Positions 17,796-26,979 of a DNA stretch of 64,000 bases are shown piece by piece. Position 1 is the first letter of the stretch; every line of letters starts with the position of its first letter. The position numbers and the translations under genes were made by a program. Source of the stretch: Haematobacter missouriensis (GTDB taxonomy: Bacteria; Pseudomonadota; Alphaproteobacteria; Rhodobacterales; Rhodobacteraceae); assembly GCF_000740775.1 (NCBI RefSeq), contig NZ_JFGS01000018.1, forward strand, positions 1 through 64,000, given 5' to 3'. The notes under the pieces are model-generated. The model saw nothing but the letters and a program-made list of their open reading frames with translations. It was not told the DNA's origin and did no database searches.

Positions 17796-18401
17796 TCATG
17801 TCCCCCGCAGCAACCCCACGGCGATGACGACCATCACCAGAGCGATAAATCCATCCACCAGCCGCCATGTTCCGGGGCGTGCGAAAACAGGCCGGAGCAG
17901 CCTCGCGCCATATCCCAGCGTGAAGAAGAACATCACCGACCCCAGGACCGCCCCGGCTGCAAAGGCGGGCCGCTCGCCTGCGAACTGGGTGGAGACGGAG
18001 CCAAGCAGCACGACGGTATCCAGATAGACATGCGGATTGAGCCAGGTGATCGCCAGACAGGCCAGCACCACCTGACGGAGAGTCGCGGGGGGAGCGCCGG
18101 TGACGGTCAGGGCCGCCTCCGACCGAAGCGCTGAGCGGAGGCTGCGGGCGGCATACCATAGCAGGAAGGCCGCGCCGCCATAGCGCATCACCGGTTCCAG
18201 CCACGGAAACAGCGCGGTGATCCGCCCGAAGCCCGCGACGCCCAGCGTCACCAGCACAGCATCCGACAGCGCGCAGGTCAGGCAGACGGCGAACACATGC
18301 TCGTTCCGCAGTCCCTGACGCAGAACAAAGGCATTCTGCGCCCCGATCGCGACGATGAGCCCGAGTGACATGGTCAAACCGGAGAGGAAGGCGACGGTCA
18401 T
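17796..18401 (-). CDS. lysE: LysE/ArgO-family basic amino acid exporter
   Basis: A 201-residue inner-membrane protein with about six hydrophobic segments. The N-terminal GLIVAIGAQNAFVLRQGLRNEH and the central LAITWLNPHVYLDTVVLLGS are hallmarks of LysE and ArgO, which export lysine or arginine. It is divergent from the LysR-type regulator gene of the ArgP/LysG type, the classical arrangement in which the regulator activates the exporter when the amino acid accumulates. Confidence 0.9.
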   Translation of the reverse strand: MTVAFLSGLTMSLGLIVAIGAQNAFVLRQGLRNEHVFAVCLTCALSDAVLVTLGVAGFGRITALFPWLEPVMRYGGAAFLLWYAARSLRSALRSEAALTVTGAPPATLRQVVLACLAITWLNPHVYLDTVVLLGSVSTQFAGERPAFAAGAVLGSVMFFFTLGYGARLLRPVFARPGTWRLVDGFIALVMVVIAVGLLRGT

Positions 18402-18490
18402 GGGACGCTCCGTTGAATGTGCGTCCTTGCGGTAGGCCGTGCGGAGACGTTAATCAAATTAATGCAGCTCATGCCGGTTCAGGAAAATTC

Positions 18491-19381
18491 ATGATCGACT
18501 ATCCTTCGGCCCGCGCCGTCGCGCTGGTGGTGGAGACGGGGAGCTTCGAGAGGGCCGCGCGGGTTCTGAGCATCACGCCCTCGGCCGTGTCACAACGTGT
18601 CCGGCAGTTGGAGGAGCGGCTCGGCGCGGTGCTGATCGAACGCGGCGTGCCTTGCCGCGCGACGGAAAAGGGCGCGTGGCTTTGCCGGCACGTGGAACAG
18701 GTCGGGTTGCTGGAGCAGGATCTGCTCCGCCATCTTCCGGGACTGGCAGAGGTGGCGGGCCAGCGGGTAACGCTGAACATCGCTACCAATGCCGACAGTC
18801 TTGGCACCTGGTTTCTGCCTGCCGTCGCGCCCTTCATCGCGGAAACGGGCTACCTGCTCAACATCGGGATCGACGATCAGGACCACACGGCGGACTGGCT
18901 GCGCAGCGGGCGGGTGCTTGCTGCGGTGACGGGTCTGGAAACACCGGTCCAAGGCTGCCGCATCCAGCGGCTGGGAAGCCTGCGCTACCACGCCACGGCC
19001 AGCCCGGTGTTCATCGCGCGCCACTTCCCCCATGGCGTGACGGCTGCGGCGATGGCCGACGCGCCTGCACTGACCTATGACCAGAAGGACCGGCTTCAGC
19101 ACCGCTGGCTGGAGACCCAGCTGGGGCAGGGGGCCGTCTCGCCGACCCATTGGATGCCCTCCACGCAGGGCTTCGTCGATGCAACGCTGGCGGGAATGGG
19201 GTGGGCGCTGAATCCGGCGGCGCTGGTGGCGCAATCCTTGGATGACGGGCGGCTGGTGGAGCTGATCCCCGGCGCGGTGCTGGACGTGCCGCTCTACTGG
19301 CAAGTCAACCGGCTGGCGTCAGAAAGGCTTGCCCCGCTCACCCGGAGCATCGTTGCGGCGGCCCGCCGTTCTTTGGTGTGA
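18491..19381 (+). CDS. argP: LysR-type regulator ArgP/LysG
   Basis: A 296-residue LysR regulator, the usual ArgP length. The winged helix at the N-terminus (YPSARAVALVVETGSFERAARVLSITPSAVSQRVRQLEE) matches ArgP/IciA/LysG. The rest is the two-lobed effector domain, with CRIQRLGSLRYHATASP characteristic of the group. The reading frame is open upstream, but ATG 18491 (MIDYPS) is the family start and has AGGA before it. The 89-bp divergent gap to lysE contains AT-rich dyads (GTTAATCAAATTAATG, near 18451-18466) that could be its binding site. Confidence 0.88.
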   Translation: MIDYPSARAVALVVETGSFERAARVLSITPSAVSQRVRQLEERLGAVLIERGVPCRATEKGAWLCRHVEQVGLLEQDLLRHLPGLAEVAGQRVTLNIATNADSLGTWFLPAVAPFIAETGYLLNIGIDDQDHTADWLRSGRVLAAVTGLETPVQGCRIQRLGSLRYHATASPVFIARHFPHGVTAAAMADAPALTYDQKDRLQHRWLETQLGQGAVSPTHWMPSTQGFVDATLAGMGWALNPAALVAQSLDDGRLVELIPGAVLDVPLYWQVNRLASERLAPLTRSIVAAARRSLV

Positions 19382-19598
19382 CGCGACGTCATTGGCCACT
19401 TGCGGAACGGCGGTGAAGCAGGCATCGTTCAGGTCGGAGGACGACGTACGGCAAACCACGTGCCTATGTCTGGCCTGTCGAAATTTCGCGTCGCCAAGAA
19501 GCACCTTCGTGAAATAAATACATATCCCCTGTCCCCGCAACCGTCATAATCGCAGGACGCCCGGCGTCCGACCGGGAACAGGGGGAGTTCCAGAAACG
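19382..19598. other. Intergenic region between argP and the purine permease
   Basis: A 217-bp gap with no convincing gene. An AT-rich stretch near 19510-19526 (GTGAAATAAATACATA) is the likely promoter region of the permease gene. No riboswitch-like structure was recognised. Confidence 0.4.
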
Positions 19599-20993
19599 AT
19601 GAACAAGATCGATCCCATCGACGCATGTCCGCCAAGCAGGCAGCTCATGCCGCTCGCCTTGCAGCATGTGCTTGTGATGTATGCAGGCGCCGTCGCCGTA
19701 CCGCTGATCGTCGGGCGCGCGCTGAACCTGTCGCCGCAGGAGGTCGCCTTCCTTATCAGCGCCGACCTGTTCGCCTGTGGCATCGCCACGATCATCCAGT
19801 CCTGGGGGATCCCCGGTTTCGGCATCAAGATGCCGGTGATGATGGGCGTGACCTTTGCTTCCGTCGGGCCGATCCTGTCCATCGCGGGCACGACCGATGT
19901 CGGGCTAACGGGAATCTTCGGTTCGGTCATAGCGGCGGGGTTGTTCGGCATCGCCATCGCGCCGTTCATCTCGCGGCTGCTGCCGCTGTTTCCACCGGTG
20001 GTGACGGGGACGATCATCCTTGTCATCGGCATCTCGCTCATGCGGGTTGGGATCAACTGGGCGGGCGGCGGGGTGCCGACGCTGACCAGGGTCGTCGACG
20101 GCGTGCCGGGTCAGTTTCCCAACCCCGCCTATGCGCAGCCGCAGGGGCTGATGATCGCGGGGTTCGTCCTGCTGGTCATTCTGGCGCTGCTGCGCTGGAC
20201 GACGGGCTTCCTGCGCAACATCGCGGTTCTGCTGGGCATCGTGGCCGGCTGCGTGATGGCCTCGGTACTTGGCCTGATGCATTTCGACAAGGTGGCCCAG
20301 GCGCATTGGGTGGATATCGTGCTGCCCTTCCACTTCGGGATGCCGACCTTTCACCTCATCCCCATCCTGACGATGTGCATCGTCATGATCGTGACGTTGA
20401 TCGAATCGCTCGGCATGTTCCTCGCGCTTGGCGAGATGACGGAGCGGAGAGTGAGCAAGAGCGCGCTGACACGGGGGCTGCGGGCAGATGGACTGGGCAC
20501 GCTGATCGGCGGCGTGTTCAACACCTTCCCCTACACGTCGTTTTCGCAGAACGTGGGGCTTGTCGGGGTGACCGGCATCCGCTCCCGCTGGGTGACGGTG
20601 GCGGGCGGTGCCATCATGATCTGTCTGGGGCTGCTGCCCAAGATGGCGGCGCTGGTGGAATCGGTGCCGCAGGTGGTGCTGGGCGGCGCAGGGATCGTGA
20701 TGTTTGGCATGGTGGCGGTAACCGGGGTGCGCATCCTGTCCACCGTGGATTTCCGCACGCGCCCGAACGACCTTTTCATCGTCGCCGTTTCGGTGGGCTT
20801 CGGGATGATCCCCATCGTCGCACCGGGATTTTTCCAGTCGCTTCCGCACGATCTGCATCCGCTGCTGGAATCCGGCATCCTGCTTGCGGCGATCATCTCC
20901 GTCGTGCTGAACCTGTTCTTCAACGGGATGCGGTCCGAAACCTCGGTCGAGCGGGAGACGGCGGGCGCCGCTGCCAGCGCGGAGCACTGCTGA
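19599..20993 (+). CDS. NCS2-family purine permease (urate/xanthine type)
   Basis: A 464-residue nucleobase:cation symporter with about 13-14 membrane segments. The N-terminal LALQHVLVMYAGAVAVPLIVG and the TM10 motif NTFPYTSFSQNVGLVGVTGI, with SQNVGL instead of the uracil-type sequence, place it in the xanthine/uric acid branch. No purine-degradation genes are nearby, so it may serve genes elsewhere in the genome. Confidence 0.87.
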   Translation: MNKIDPIDACPPSRQLMPLALQHVLVMYAGAVAVPLIVGRALNLSPQEVAFLISADLFACGIATIIQSWGIPGFGIKMPVMMGVTFASVGPILSIAGTTDVGLTGIFGSVIAAGLFGIAIAPFISRLLPLFPPVVTGTIILVIGISLMRVGINWAGGGVPTLTRVVDGVPGQFPNPAYAQPQGLMIAGFVLLVILALLRWTTGFLRNIAVLLGIVAGCVMASVLGLMHFDKVAQAHWVDIVLPFHFGMPTFHLIPILTMCIVMIVTLIESLGMFLALGEMTERRVSKSALTRGLRADGLGTLIGGVFNTFPYTSFSQNVGLVGVTGIRSRWVTVAGGAIMICLGLLPKMAALVESVPQVVLGGAGIVMFGMVAVTGVRILSTVDFRTRPNDLFIVAVSVGFGMIPIVAPGFFQSLPHDLHPLLESGILLAAIISVVLNLFFNGMRSETSVERETAGAAASAEHC

Positions 20994-20996
20994 CGT

Positions 20997-22223
20997 CTAG
21001 GCCGCGTCACCCAGCGTCGCCGCCGGATCGACGAGATACCGCTGCGCCAGGGGCGCGGCGGCGGCACCCAAGGCCCGCGCGTCCGGGCCGACCGTGCCCT
21101 CATGTACCTGCGGTGGCGTGATCCCGGAAAGGTCCATGCCGCGGAGCGCAGCCTCCGTACGCGCCACCACCTCCGTACGTATCCGCGCGGGCATCCAGCC
21201 ATCCACCAGCACTGCCTCCAGCTCCAGCAGGGCGCAGGCGGAGAGGGTGGCAGAAGCCAGTCCCGCAGCCGCACCGCCGATCCAGCGCGAAAGAACCGCC
21301 GGATCCACGTCCCAGTGGTCGGGGCTTGTCCAGAGCTGATCCGACGACTGGCCCGCCGCCTCCATCGCTCGGGCGAGGCTGGAGGTGGAGGCGACTTCCA
21401 GCAGCCGCACCATCCGCCCGTCCGGTCCGGGAACCGGCATGGTCGCCACCCCGGCCGCATTGCCGCCCCGCCCGGTGAAAAGACGTCCGTTCAGGACCAG
21501 TCCGCCGCCGATGAAGTAACCGAAGTAGAAGTAGAGAAAGTCGCGAGGCTTCTCTCCCGTCCCGAACACGAGTTCTGCCCCACAGGCGGCAGTCGCGTCG
21601 TTCTGGAGATGCACCGGCAGGCCGGTGAGAGCGGCCAGTGCCGCCTGCATGTCAGTGTTTCGCCATGGCTCCATCATCTCCGGCGGCGCGTCGATGTGGC
21701 GGCTCCATTCCCAGAGCTGAAAGGGCATGGCCAGCCCAAGGCCGCCGACGCGGCTGCGAAGCGGTGCGGGAAGCTCCGCCAACAACCCCTCCTGCTCCCG
21801 TTCCACAAAGGCAAGAACCGCGGCGGGGGTGGGGTAGGCATAGACCTGCCGCCGCTTGCCCCGAATGCGGCCGAGGAAATCGGTGAGCAGCAGGTCCGCC
21901 GAACGTCGCCCGATCTTCAGCCCGAGGAAGAACGCCCCATCCGCCGCCAGCAACATGGGCACGGAGGGTTGGCCGATGCGCCCGCGCTGCGGCGTGCCGC
22001 GCTGGATCAGACCTTCTTCCTCCAGTGCGCGCATGATGACAGAGACGGTCTGCGCCGACAGACCGGTCGCCCGCGCGATATCTGATTTCGCGGCGCCGCT
22101 GTTACGGCGCAGCAGCGACAGCACCAGCCGTTCATTATGTGCCCGCATCGCGGATTGGTTGGAGCCGCGCAGCCCGACCCCTTCGGGGGGTGCCCTTTCA
22201 GGCAAGATCTCCGCCTTTGCCAC
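20997..22223 (-). CDS. frcR: ROK-family transcriptional repressor of the frc operon
   Basis: A 408-residue regulator. An N-terminal winged helix (SNQSAMRAHNERLVLSLLRRNSGAAKSDIARATGLSAQTVSVIMRALEE) is followed by a ROK sugar-kinase-like domain with LQNDATAACGAELVFG and the FGYFIGGGLVLNGRLFTGRGGNAAG segment. I chose GTG 22223, with GGAGG 5 nt upstream, over the longer GTG start at 22280. It is divergent from frcB and is the likely fructose-responsive repressor; a 17-bp palindrome lies between the two genes. The gene ends 3 bp from the convergent purine permease. Confidence 0.85.
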   Translation of the reverse strand: MAKAEILPERAPPEGVGLRGSNQSAMRAHNERLVLSLLRRNSGAAKSDIARATGLSAQTVSVIMRALEEEGLIQRGTPQRGRIGQPSVPMLLAADGAFFLGLKIGRRSADLLLTDFLGRIRGKRRQVYAYPTPAAVLAFVEREQEGLLAELPAPLRSRVGGLGLAMPFQLWEWSRHIDAPPEMMEPWRNTDMQAALAALTGLPVHLQNDATAACGAELVFGTGEKPRDFLYFYFGYFIGGGLVLNGRLFTGRGGNAAGVATMPVPGPDGRMVRLLEVASTSSLARAMEAAGQSSDQLWTSPDHWDVDPAVLSRWIGGAAAGLASATLSACALLELEAVLVDGWMPARIRTEVVARTEAALRGMDLSGITPPQVHEGTVGPDARALGAAAAPLAQRYLVDPAATLGDAA

Positions 22224-22302
22224 CCTGTCCTCCCGCTTGGCCGGATGGAGCGCCCTGATCCGGTGGACACAATCTGCCACCGAAGAGGGTGGGAGGCAAT
22301 AT

Positions 22303-22319
22303 TAAATCAGAGTGATTTA
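22303..22319. promoter_or_regulatory. Palindromic operator between frcR and frcB
   Basis: TAAATCA-GAG-TGATTTA is a perfect dyad with 7-bp arms in the divergent gap, followed at once by AT-rich promoter-like DNA and TTGACG. It is the best candidate binding site for the ROK regulator. Confidence 0.65.
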
Positions 22320-22406
22320 TTTATCTTGACGCAAGGGGGCGATTCGGATTTTTCTCCCTGAACCGGAGGGGGCTCGCGGCAGGACGCGGGAATGCGGGAG
22401 GAACCC

Positions 22407-23453
22407 ATGAACGGCACAATTGCACGACGCAAGACGACGGTACGGCGCGCTCTTTGGGCAGCATCGGCCATAATGATCGCGGCCACGCCGGCGCTGGCGG
22501 CAGATCCGCCGACCGCCTGTCTTGTCACCAAGACGGACACCAACCCGTTTTTCGTGAAGATGAAGGACGGGGCCGTTGCCAAGGCAAAGGAGCTGGGCGT
22601 CAACCTCAAGACCTATGCCGGCAAGATCGACGGGGATCACGAAGGTCAGGTCGCCGCGGTGGAGGCCTGTATCGCGGGCGGCGCCAAGGGGATCATGATC
22701 ACCGCCTCGGACACCAAGGCCATCGTGGATGTGCTCGACCAGGCCCGGCAGGCGGGGATCCTCGTGATCGCGCTCGATACCCCGCTGGACCCGCCGGAAG
22801 GGGCGGATGCGACGTTCGCGACCGACAACTTCAAGGCGGGTGAGCTGATCGGCCAATGGGCAAAAGCCACGATGGGCGACAAGGCCGCCACGGCGAAGAT
22901 CGCGATGCTCGACCTCGGCATCTCCCAGCCGTCGGTGGACGTGCTGCGCGATCAGGGGTTCCTGTCTGGCTTCGGCATCGACCTCGCGGATCCGAACCGC
23001 TGGGGGGATGAGACCGATCCCCGCATCGTCGGCAACGAGGTGACGAGCGGCAACGAAGAAGGCGGTCTGAACGCGATGGAGGCCCTGCTGACCAAGGATC
23101 CGCAGATCAACATGGTCTATGCGATCAATGAACCCGCCGCTGCCGGCGCCTATGAGGCGCTGAAGGCCGCAGGCCGGGACAAGGATGTGATCATCGTCTC
23201 CGTGGACGGTGGCTGTCCGGGGGTCGCCAACGTCAAGGCCGGGGTGATCGGCGCGACATCGCAGCAATATCCGCTGATGATGGCCGCGCTTGGTGTGGAG
23301 GCGATCGCGAAATTCGCCGCCGACGGCACGAAGCCCGCGCCCACGCCCGGCAAGGAATTCTTCGACACCGGCGTGGCTCTGGTCACCGACCACCCGGTTT
23401 CCGGTCTCGACTCGATAGACAGCACCAAGGCCGCCAGCCTCTGCTGGGGCTAG
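22407..23453 (+). CDS. frcB: Fructose ABC transporter, periplasmic binding protein FrcB
   Basis: A 348-residue sugar-binding protein of the ribose/galactose-binding type. A signal peptide is clear (cleavage after PALAA, about residue 32), followed by [29 protein letters not shown], the family start. [18 protein letters not shown] and [20 protein letters not shown] are close to FrcB of Sinorhizobium. ATG 22407 has GGAGGAA upstream. It is followed by frcC, frcA and frcK in the order known for the rhizobial frcBCAK fructose/mannose/ribose system. Confidence 0.9.
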   Translation: MNGTIARRKTTVRRALWAASAIMIAATPALAADPPTACLVTKTDTNPFFVKMKDGAVAKAKELGVNLKTYAGKIDGDHEGQVAAVEACIAGGAKGIMITASDTKAIVDVLDQARQAGILVIALDTPLDPPEGADATFATDNFKAGELIGQWAKATMGDKAATAKIAMLDLGISQPSVDVLRDQGFLSGFGIDLADPNRWGDETDPRIVGNEVTSGNEEGGLNAMEALLTKDPQINMVYAINEPAAAGAYEALKAAGRDKDVIIVSVDGGCPGVANVKAGVIGATSQQYPLMMAALGVEAIAKFAADGTKPAPTPGKEFFDTGVALVTDHPVSGLDSIDSTKAASLCWG

Positions 23454-23467
23454 GCGCAAGAAGGAGT

Positions 23468-23485
23468 GGGCGGCCATGGCCGCCC
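23468..23485 (+). promoter_or_regulatory. Hairpin between frcB and frcC
   Basis: The 18-bp perfect palindrome GGGCGGCCATGGCCGCCC has no following T-run. Such structures after a binding-protein gene often protect its transcript and raise its level over the permease and ATPase. Confidence 0.65.
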
Positions 23486-23514
23486 TCCGCCCCCATGTTT
23501 GAGGGAGAAACCCA

Positions 23515-24585
23515 ATGGCGCATGCCAAGATCGCCGGTGGCTTCGAGGAGGGTCTGAAGGGCGCCTCCGTCAGTGTCGCCGAATTCCATGACGACCGGAC
23601 GCCGCTGAAAAAACTTCAGCAATGGTTGCACCATACGCCATCGGCAGTGCCGCTGATCGTTCTGGTCGCCTCCATCATCGTCTTTGGTCTGCTCTCGCCG
23701 AATTTCCTCACAGCGACAACGCTGTCCACCATCCTGCAGCAGATTTCCATCGTGGGGATTCTGGGCATCGCACAGGCGCTGATCGTGCTGACGGCGGGGA
23801 TCGACCTTTCGGTCGGTGCGATCGCGGTGTTCTCCTCCGTGCTGATGGGGCAGTTCACCTTTCGCTACGGCATACCCGCACCCGCGGCTATTGCGCTTGG
23901 TCTCATGCTCGGCACGGCGATGGGTCTGCTGAACGGCTGGCTGGTGGCACGGCTGCGCCTGCCGCCCTTCATCGCGACATTGGGCACATGGCAGATCCTG
24001 CTGGCCTCCAACTTCATCTTCTCCAAGAACGAGACGATCCGATCCTCCGAGATCGCTGAACAGGCGCCAATGCTCCAGTTCTGGGGAAATTCGATCCAGC
24101 CGGGGGGCGTCAAGGTGCTCTACGCGGTATTCCTCATGGTGGCTTTGGTTGCGGTGATGGCCTGGGTGCTCCGTCACACGGCCTGGGGGCGGCATGTCTA
24201 TGCGACGGGTGACGACCCTGTGGCGGCGGAGCTGGCGGGCGTACCCACGAAGCGGCGGCTGATGCAGGTCTATGCGCTGGCCGGCTTCTTCTGCGCGGTG
24301 GCGGGCTGGGTGATGATCGGGCGCTTCGGTTCCGTCTCTCCCACCGCGTCCACGGGGCAGCTTGGCAATATCCAGTCGATCACGGCCGTGGTCATCGGGG
24401 GCATTTCGCTCTTCGGCGGGCGCGGCTCCATCATCGGCATGTTCTTCGGAGCGATGATCGTCGGCGTCTTCGAGATGGGCCTGCGCCTTGTCGGCACCGA
24501 CCCGCAATGGACCTTCTTCCTGATCGGCGTGCTCATCATCTGCGCCGTGGCGGTGGACCAGTGGATCAGAAAGGTTTCCGTATGA
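23515..24585 (+). CDS. frcC: Fructose ABC transporter permease FrcC
   Basis: A 356-residue membrane protein of the ribose-type permease family with about 9-10 hydrophobic segments. GIDLSVGAIAVFSSVLMGQ near 100 and GGISLFGGRGSIIGMFFGAMIVGVFEMGL near 300 are family signatures. Its TGA overlaps the frcA start (ATGA). Confidence 0.9.
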   Translation: MAHAKIAGGFEEGLKGASVSVAEFHDDRTPLKKLQQWLHHTPSAVPLIVLVASIIVFGLLSPNFLTATTLSTILQQISIVGILGIAQALIVLTAGIDLSVGAIAVFSSVLMGQFTFRYGIPAPAAIALGLMLGTAMGLLNGWLVARLRLPPFIATLGTWQILLASNFIFSKNETIRSSEIAEQAPMLQFWGNSIQPGGVKVLYAVFLMVALVAVMAWVLRHTAWGRHVYATGDDPVAAELAGVPTKRRLMQVYALAGFFCAVAGWVMIGRFGSVSPTASTGQLGNIQSITAVVIGGISLFGGRGSIIGMFFGAMIVGVFEMGLRLVGTDPQWTFFLIGVLIICAVAVDQWIRKVSV

Positions 24586-25361
24586 CCGAACCTCTACTCA
24601 AGGCGCGTGGGCTGGTGAAACGCTACGGTCGTGTCACGGCGCTCGACAATTGCGACTTCGACCTGATGCCGGGGGAGATCCTTGCGGTGATCGGGGACAA
24701 CGGGGCTGGGAAATCCTCCCTCATCAAGGCGCTCTCCGGCGCGATCCGCCCCGAGGAGGGAGAGATCACGCTGGAGGGCCGCGCCGTCTCCTTCCGCTCT
24801 CCGATCGAAGCCCGGGCGGCTGGGATTGAGACGGTCTATCAGACCCTCGCCATGAGCCCCGCGCTTTCCATCGCAGACAATATGTTCATGGGACGGGAGT
24901 GGCGGAAACCCGGTCTTGCCGGCAAGCTGTTCCGGCAGCTGGACCGCCCCCGGATGGAAGCCTTCGCCCGTGAGAAGCTGAGCGAGCTGGGCCTCATGAC
25001 CATTCAGAACATCACGCAGCCGGTGGAGACCCTTTCTGGCGGGCAACGGCAGGGCGTGGCAGTGGCGCGGGCAGCGGCCTTCGGCTCAAAGGTGGTGATC
25101 CTCGACGAGCCGACGGCGGCGCTTGGCGTGAAGGAGAGCCGCCGCGTGCTCGATCTCATCAGCGACGTGCGGGCGCGGGGTCTTCCGGTGATCCTCATCA
25201 GCCACAACATGCCGCATGTGTTCGAGGTGGCGGACCGCATCCATATCCACCGTCTGGGGCGCAGGCTCTGCGTGATCCGACCGGGCGATCATTCCATGTC
25301 GGATGCCGTGGCCTTCATGACCGGCGCCAAGATGCCCGAGGGAGCGGCGCAGGCGGCATGA
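24582..25361 (+). CDS. frcA: Fructose ABC transporter ATPase FrcA
   Basis: A 259-residue single-domain ABC ATPase, half the length of RbsA-type double ATPases, as is known for FrcA. Walker A GDNGAGKSS, signature LSGGQRQGVAVARA, Walker B VVILDEPTAAL and switch His in LISHNM are all present. ATG 24582 is chosen because it overlaps the frcC stop. Confidence 0.9.
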   Translation: MTEPLLKARGLVKRYGRVTALDNCDFDLMPGEILAVIGDNGAGKSSLIKALSGAIRPEEGEITLEGRAVSFRSPIEARAAGIETVYQTLAMSPALSIADNMFMGREWRKPGLAGKLFRQLDRPRMEAFAREKLSELGLMTIQNITQPVETLSGGQRQGVAVARAAAFGSKVVILDEPTAALGVKESRRVLDLISDVRARGLPVILISHNMPHVFEVADRIHIHRLGRRLCVIRPGDHSMSDAVAFMTGAKMPEGAAQAA

Positions 25362-26050
25362 GAGAGATCGCGGATCTCGCCGCGCTGATCCGCGAGCGCG
25401 CGACCGACGGCGCGCGCTTCCTTACGGGGATCGCCGGACCACCGGGCGCGGGGAAATCCACCCTCGCCGCCCGGCTGGTCGCCGAATTGGGGCCGGAGGC
25501 ACGGCTCATCCCGATGGACGGGTTTCATTACGACAATGCCGTGCTGGCGGACCGGGGCCTGATGCATCGCAAGGGCGCGCCGGAGACCTTCGACGCGGGC
25601 GGTTTCGTGGCGCTTCTGACGCGGCTTCGTGCGGGCGAGGAGGCGGCCATCCCCGTGTTTGATCGTGCCGCCGACCTTGCCCGTGCCGGTGCCGATATCG
25701 TGGACAGACGACACCGGCTGCTGGTGGTGGAGGGCAATTACCTGCTTCTTCCCGATGGCGCCTGGGGCGGCGTCGCGCCGCTTCTCGACCTGACAGTGTT
25801 TCTCGACGTGCCGGAGCAGGAGCTGGAGCGAAGGTTGATCCGCCGCTGGTTGGAACACGGCCTGTCCGAACAGGCGGCGCGGGGCAGAGCGCTTGGCAAC
25901 GACATGACCAATGCGCGGCTGGTGCTTGGCCGCTCGATCCCTGCCGAGGTGCGGTTTTCGGATCAGGTCGAGTCGGGAGACAGACCTTCGGACCCCGCTG
26001 GAGCGCTCAAGGACGTGGCGCGTGCGATATTGACGAAACCGGCGATGTAG
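25358..26050 (+). CDS. frcK: P-loop kinase FrcK-like
   Basis: A 230-residue P-loop kinase of the uridine kinase/pantothenate kinase-like family. Walker A GPPGAGKST is at about 27-35, MDGFHYDN gives the substrate-binding Asp-His segment, and LLVVEGNYLLL is the family motif. In Sinorhizobium frcK closes the frc operon; its substrate there is not well settled, though a role with the imported sugar is likely. The start overlaps frcA by 4 bp. The 3' end overlaps the convergent metR-like gene by 88 bp. Confidence 0.82.
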   Translation: MREIADLAALIRERATDGARFLTGIAGPPGAGKSTLAARLVAELGPEARLIPMDGFHYDNAVLADRGLMHRKGAPETFDAGGFVALLTRLRAGEEAAIPVFDRAADLARAGADIVDRRHRLLVVEGNYLLLPDGAWGGVAPLLDLTVFLDVPEQELERRLIRRWLEHGLSEQAARGRALGNDMTNARLVLGRSIPAEVRFSDQVESGDRPSDPAGALKDVARAILTKPAM

Positions 26051-26886
26051 TCGGTTGCCTCCTCTCCCACGCGCATGCCCAGATGGATGGACTTGGGCAA
26101 TCCCTGCGCCCCGATCCGCGCCGCGCGGATCGGCAGGCCGCGACCCTCCTCCCTCAGCAGCCAGTCCGGGACCGCGCTCACTCCCCGGCCTGCGGCGACG
26201 AGTTGCAGCATCATGTCCGTCGTCTCTACCGTTCGGTGACGGGCGGGGCTGACATGGGCGGGGGCGAGAAACCGGGTGAACACGTCAAGCCGCTCGGGCG
26301 GCACGGGATAGGTGATGAGCATCTCGCCCGCCAAATCGCTGGGCACGGCAACGGCGCCGATGGGGTGATCCACGGGCACCGCCAGCACCAGCTCGTAATC
26401 AAAGACCGGCGCATAGGCGATCTCCGGCCGCTCCATGGGATCGGGGGTGATGATGAGGTCGATCTCATGACCCAAGAGGGCGCCCAGACCGCCGAAGCGG
26501 AACGCGGTGCGGATCTCCAGATCCACATCCGGCCATGCCGCCAGATACGGTGAGACCACCCGCATGAGCCATTGCTGACAGGGATGGCACTCCATCCCCA
26601 CGCGGAGCGCGCCGCGCTGGCCCGAGGCGTAGTCGGCGAGCACCGCTTCGGCATGGTCGAGCTGTGGCAGCACCCGCTGCGCCAGGGCCAGCAGATATTC
26701 CCCCGCCTGCGTCAGCCGCAGGGTCCGCCCCTCGCGCAGCCACACCGCGACACCATAGCGTTCCTCGAACCTCCGAATGGCATGGGAAAGCGCGGACTGG
26801 GTGACATTCAGCCGATCCGCCGCTGCCGTGAGGCTACCGAGACGATCGACCTCGCGCAGGATCATCAGGTGTTGGCGGTCGAGCAT
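25963..26886 (-). CDS. metR: MetR-like LysR-family regulator
   Basis: A 307-residue LysR regulator with a typical winged helix (LMILREVDRLGSLTAAADRLNVTQSALSHAIRRFEERYG) and an effector domain with RVGMECHPCQQWLMRV, close to MetR, which senses homocysteine. I chose ATG 26886 (MLDRQHL) because the family starts there; the frame continues upstream without similarity. No methionine genes are nearby, but an unrecognised gene lies divergently, 93 bp away. The regulatory target is unknown. Confidence 0.85.
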   Translation of the reverse strand: MLDRQHLMILREVDRLGSLTAAADRLNVTQSALSHAIRRFEERYGVAVWLREGRTLRLTQAGEYLLALAQRVLPQLDHAEAVLADYASGQRGALRVGMECHPCQQWLMRVVSPYLAAWPDVDLEIRTAFRFGGLGALLGHEIDLIITPDPMERPEIAYAPVFDYELVLAVPVDHPIGAVAVPSDLAGEMLITYPVPPERLDVFTRFLAPAHVSPARHRTVETTDMMLQLVAAGRGVSAVPDWLLREEGRGLPIRAARIGAQGLPKSIHLGMRVGEEATDYIAGFVNIARATSLSAPAGSEGLSPDST

Positions 26887-26979
26887 ACATGATCTCCGTT
26901 CATGAATGCGTGAAATTATACCATTTCCGCTCATGTTTCCACCCGGCTATGGAGGGATAGGCAGAAAAGGAGACCCGCC

